Below, piece by piece: positions 7,048 through 7,382 of a stretch of 7,382 nt of DNA. The DNA comes from an uncultured Oscillospiraceae bacterium. Its GTDB lineage: Bacteria; Bacillota; Clostridia; Oscillospirales; Acutalibacteraceae. The position numbers and the translations under genes are program-made. The stretch's first letter is position 1. Each line of letters starts with the position of its first letter. The notes under the pieces are model-generated. The model was not told the origin of the DNA. It did not search any database and saw only the letters and a program-made list of their open reading frames with translations. The stretch is taken from NCBI GenBank assembly GCA_900546735.1, contig URDW01000103.1, positions 1 through 7,382 on the forward strand, given 5' to 3'.

Positions 7048-7382
7048 TTATTTTGTGGTCGAACCGAAGCCGCCGTCGCGCACGGCGCTCACCTCGTCCT
7101 CTTCCGCCAGGCCGTAGGGTAAAAAGATGCCCTGCGCAAAGCCTGCGCCCTGTTCCACGGTGCAGGTGTGGCCGCTGTCTTTGGCGTCGCACGTCAGCTT
7201 GATCATAATGTGCCCTTCGTTGGAGGAGGCGTAGTAATCGCTGTCGATAATACCCACGGTGTTGTCCAGCTGCAGGCGGTGCTTAAAGCCAAGGCCGCTG
7301 CGCGGAAAGACCTGCAGCACCCAGCCGGGCGCCATCTTTGCGCGGATGCCGGTCGGCACCAAAAGCCCCTGCCCGGCAGCAA
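7048..7382 (-). CDS. dut: dUTP diphosphatase (dUTPase), 3' part, cut by the window edge
   Basis: dUTPase hydrolyses dUTP to dUMP and pyrophosphate, keeping uracil out of DNA and supplying dUMP for thymidylate synthesis; the usual bacterial form is a cytoplasmic homotrimer. About 111 C-terminal residues are visible; the N-terminus, with motif 1 and the start codon, lies beyond base 7382. Visible motifs are motif 2 (FPRSGL), motif 3 (TVGIIDSDYY, holding the Asp expected to activate the catalytic water), motif 4 (GAGFAQGIFLPY) and the C-terminal motif 5 (RDGGFGSTTK) that closes over the substrate phosphates. Motif 4 differs from the common GDRIAQ form but keeps the Ala-Gln core. The TTG at 7362-7360 is an internal leucine, not a start, because the frame continues in homologous sequence (GLLVPTGIRAKM) to the edge. 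The gene converges on the ABC operon and is functionally unrelated to it. Confidence 0.93.
   Translation of the reverse strand, partial: AAGQGLLVPTGIRAKMAPGWVLQVFPRSGLGFKHRLQLDNTVGIIDSDYYASSNEGHIMIKLTCDAKDSGHTCTVEQGAGFAQGIFLPYGLAEEDEVSAVRDGGFGSTTK

Overview
The window looks like chromosomal DNA from a low-to-moderate GC Firmicute of class Clostridia, most likely an Oscillospiraceae/Ruminococcaceae-type gut anaerobe. This rests on strong GGAGG-type Shine-Dalgarno sites, TTG start use, sigma-A-like promoters with 17-bp spacers, factor-independent terminators between most units, and the flavour of the LepA, dUTPase and ABC proteins. No rRNA, tRNA, CRISPR array, insertion sequence or phage gene was seen. 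Family placement is inference; nothing was searched.

Layout. Bases 1-161 hold a short unassigned edge, a GC-rich hairpin and a good promoter for lepA. Bases 162-1979 (+) are a complete lepA (elongation factor 4), followed by a terminator at about 1979-2017. Bases 2110-2577 (-) encode an unrecognised 155-residue cytoplasmic protein, convergent with lepA, lower in GC and with its own promoter. Bases 2793-3110 (-) encode a 105-residue XRE/Cro-type helix-turn-helix regulator ending at its own terminator. A 240-bp divergent control region (3111-3350) separates it from two overlapping genes, 3351-5156 and 5153-6976 (+), each a full half-transporter of the ABC exporter type (six membrane segments plus ATPase). 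A strong terminator at 6998-7028 follows, then the 3' part of a dUTPase gene (dut, minus strand) that runs off the right edge. No gene-free stretch exceeds 300 bases.

How it works together. lepA and dut are housekeeping genes flanking an accessory module: regulator plus a translationally coupled, probably heterodimeric ABC exporter. The most interesting feature is the divergent region. Two 19-bp dyads with the same plan (TATAAAC-N5-GTTTATA and TATAAAC-N5-GTTgATA) lie 43 bp apart. One sits between the -35 and -10 of a near-consensus promoter facing the transporter, the other between the -35 and -10 of a promoter facing the regulator gene. This is what an autoregulated repressor controlling an export operon should look like. 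A second transporter-facing promoter lies downstream and carries an unrelated GC-rich dyad in its spacer, so two inputs may converge on the operon. The exporter's substrate cannot be read from the sequence; drug, peptide or lipid export are all possible.
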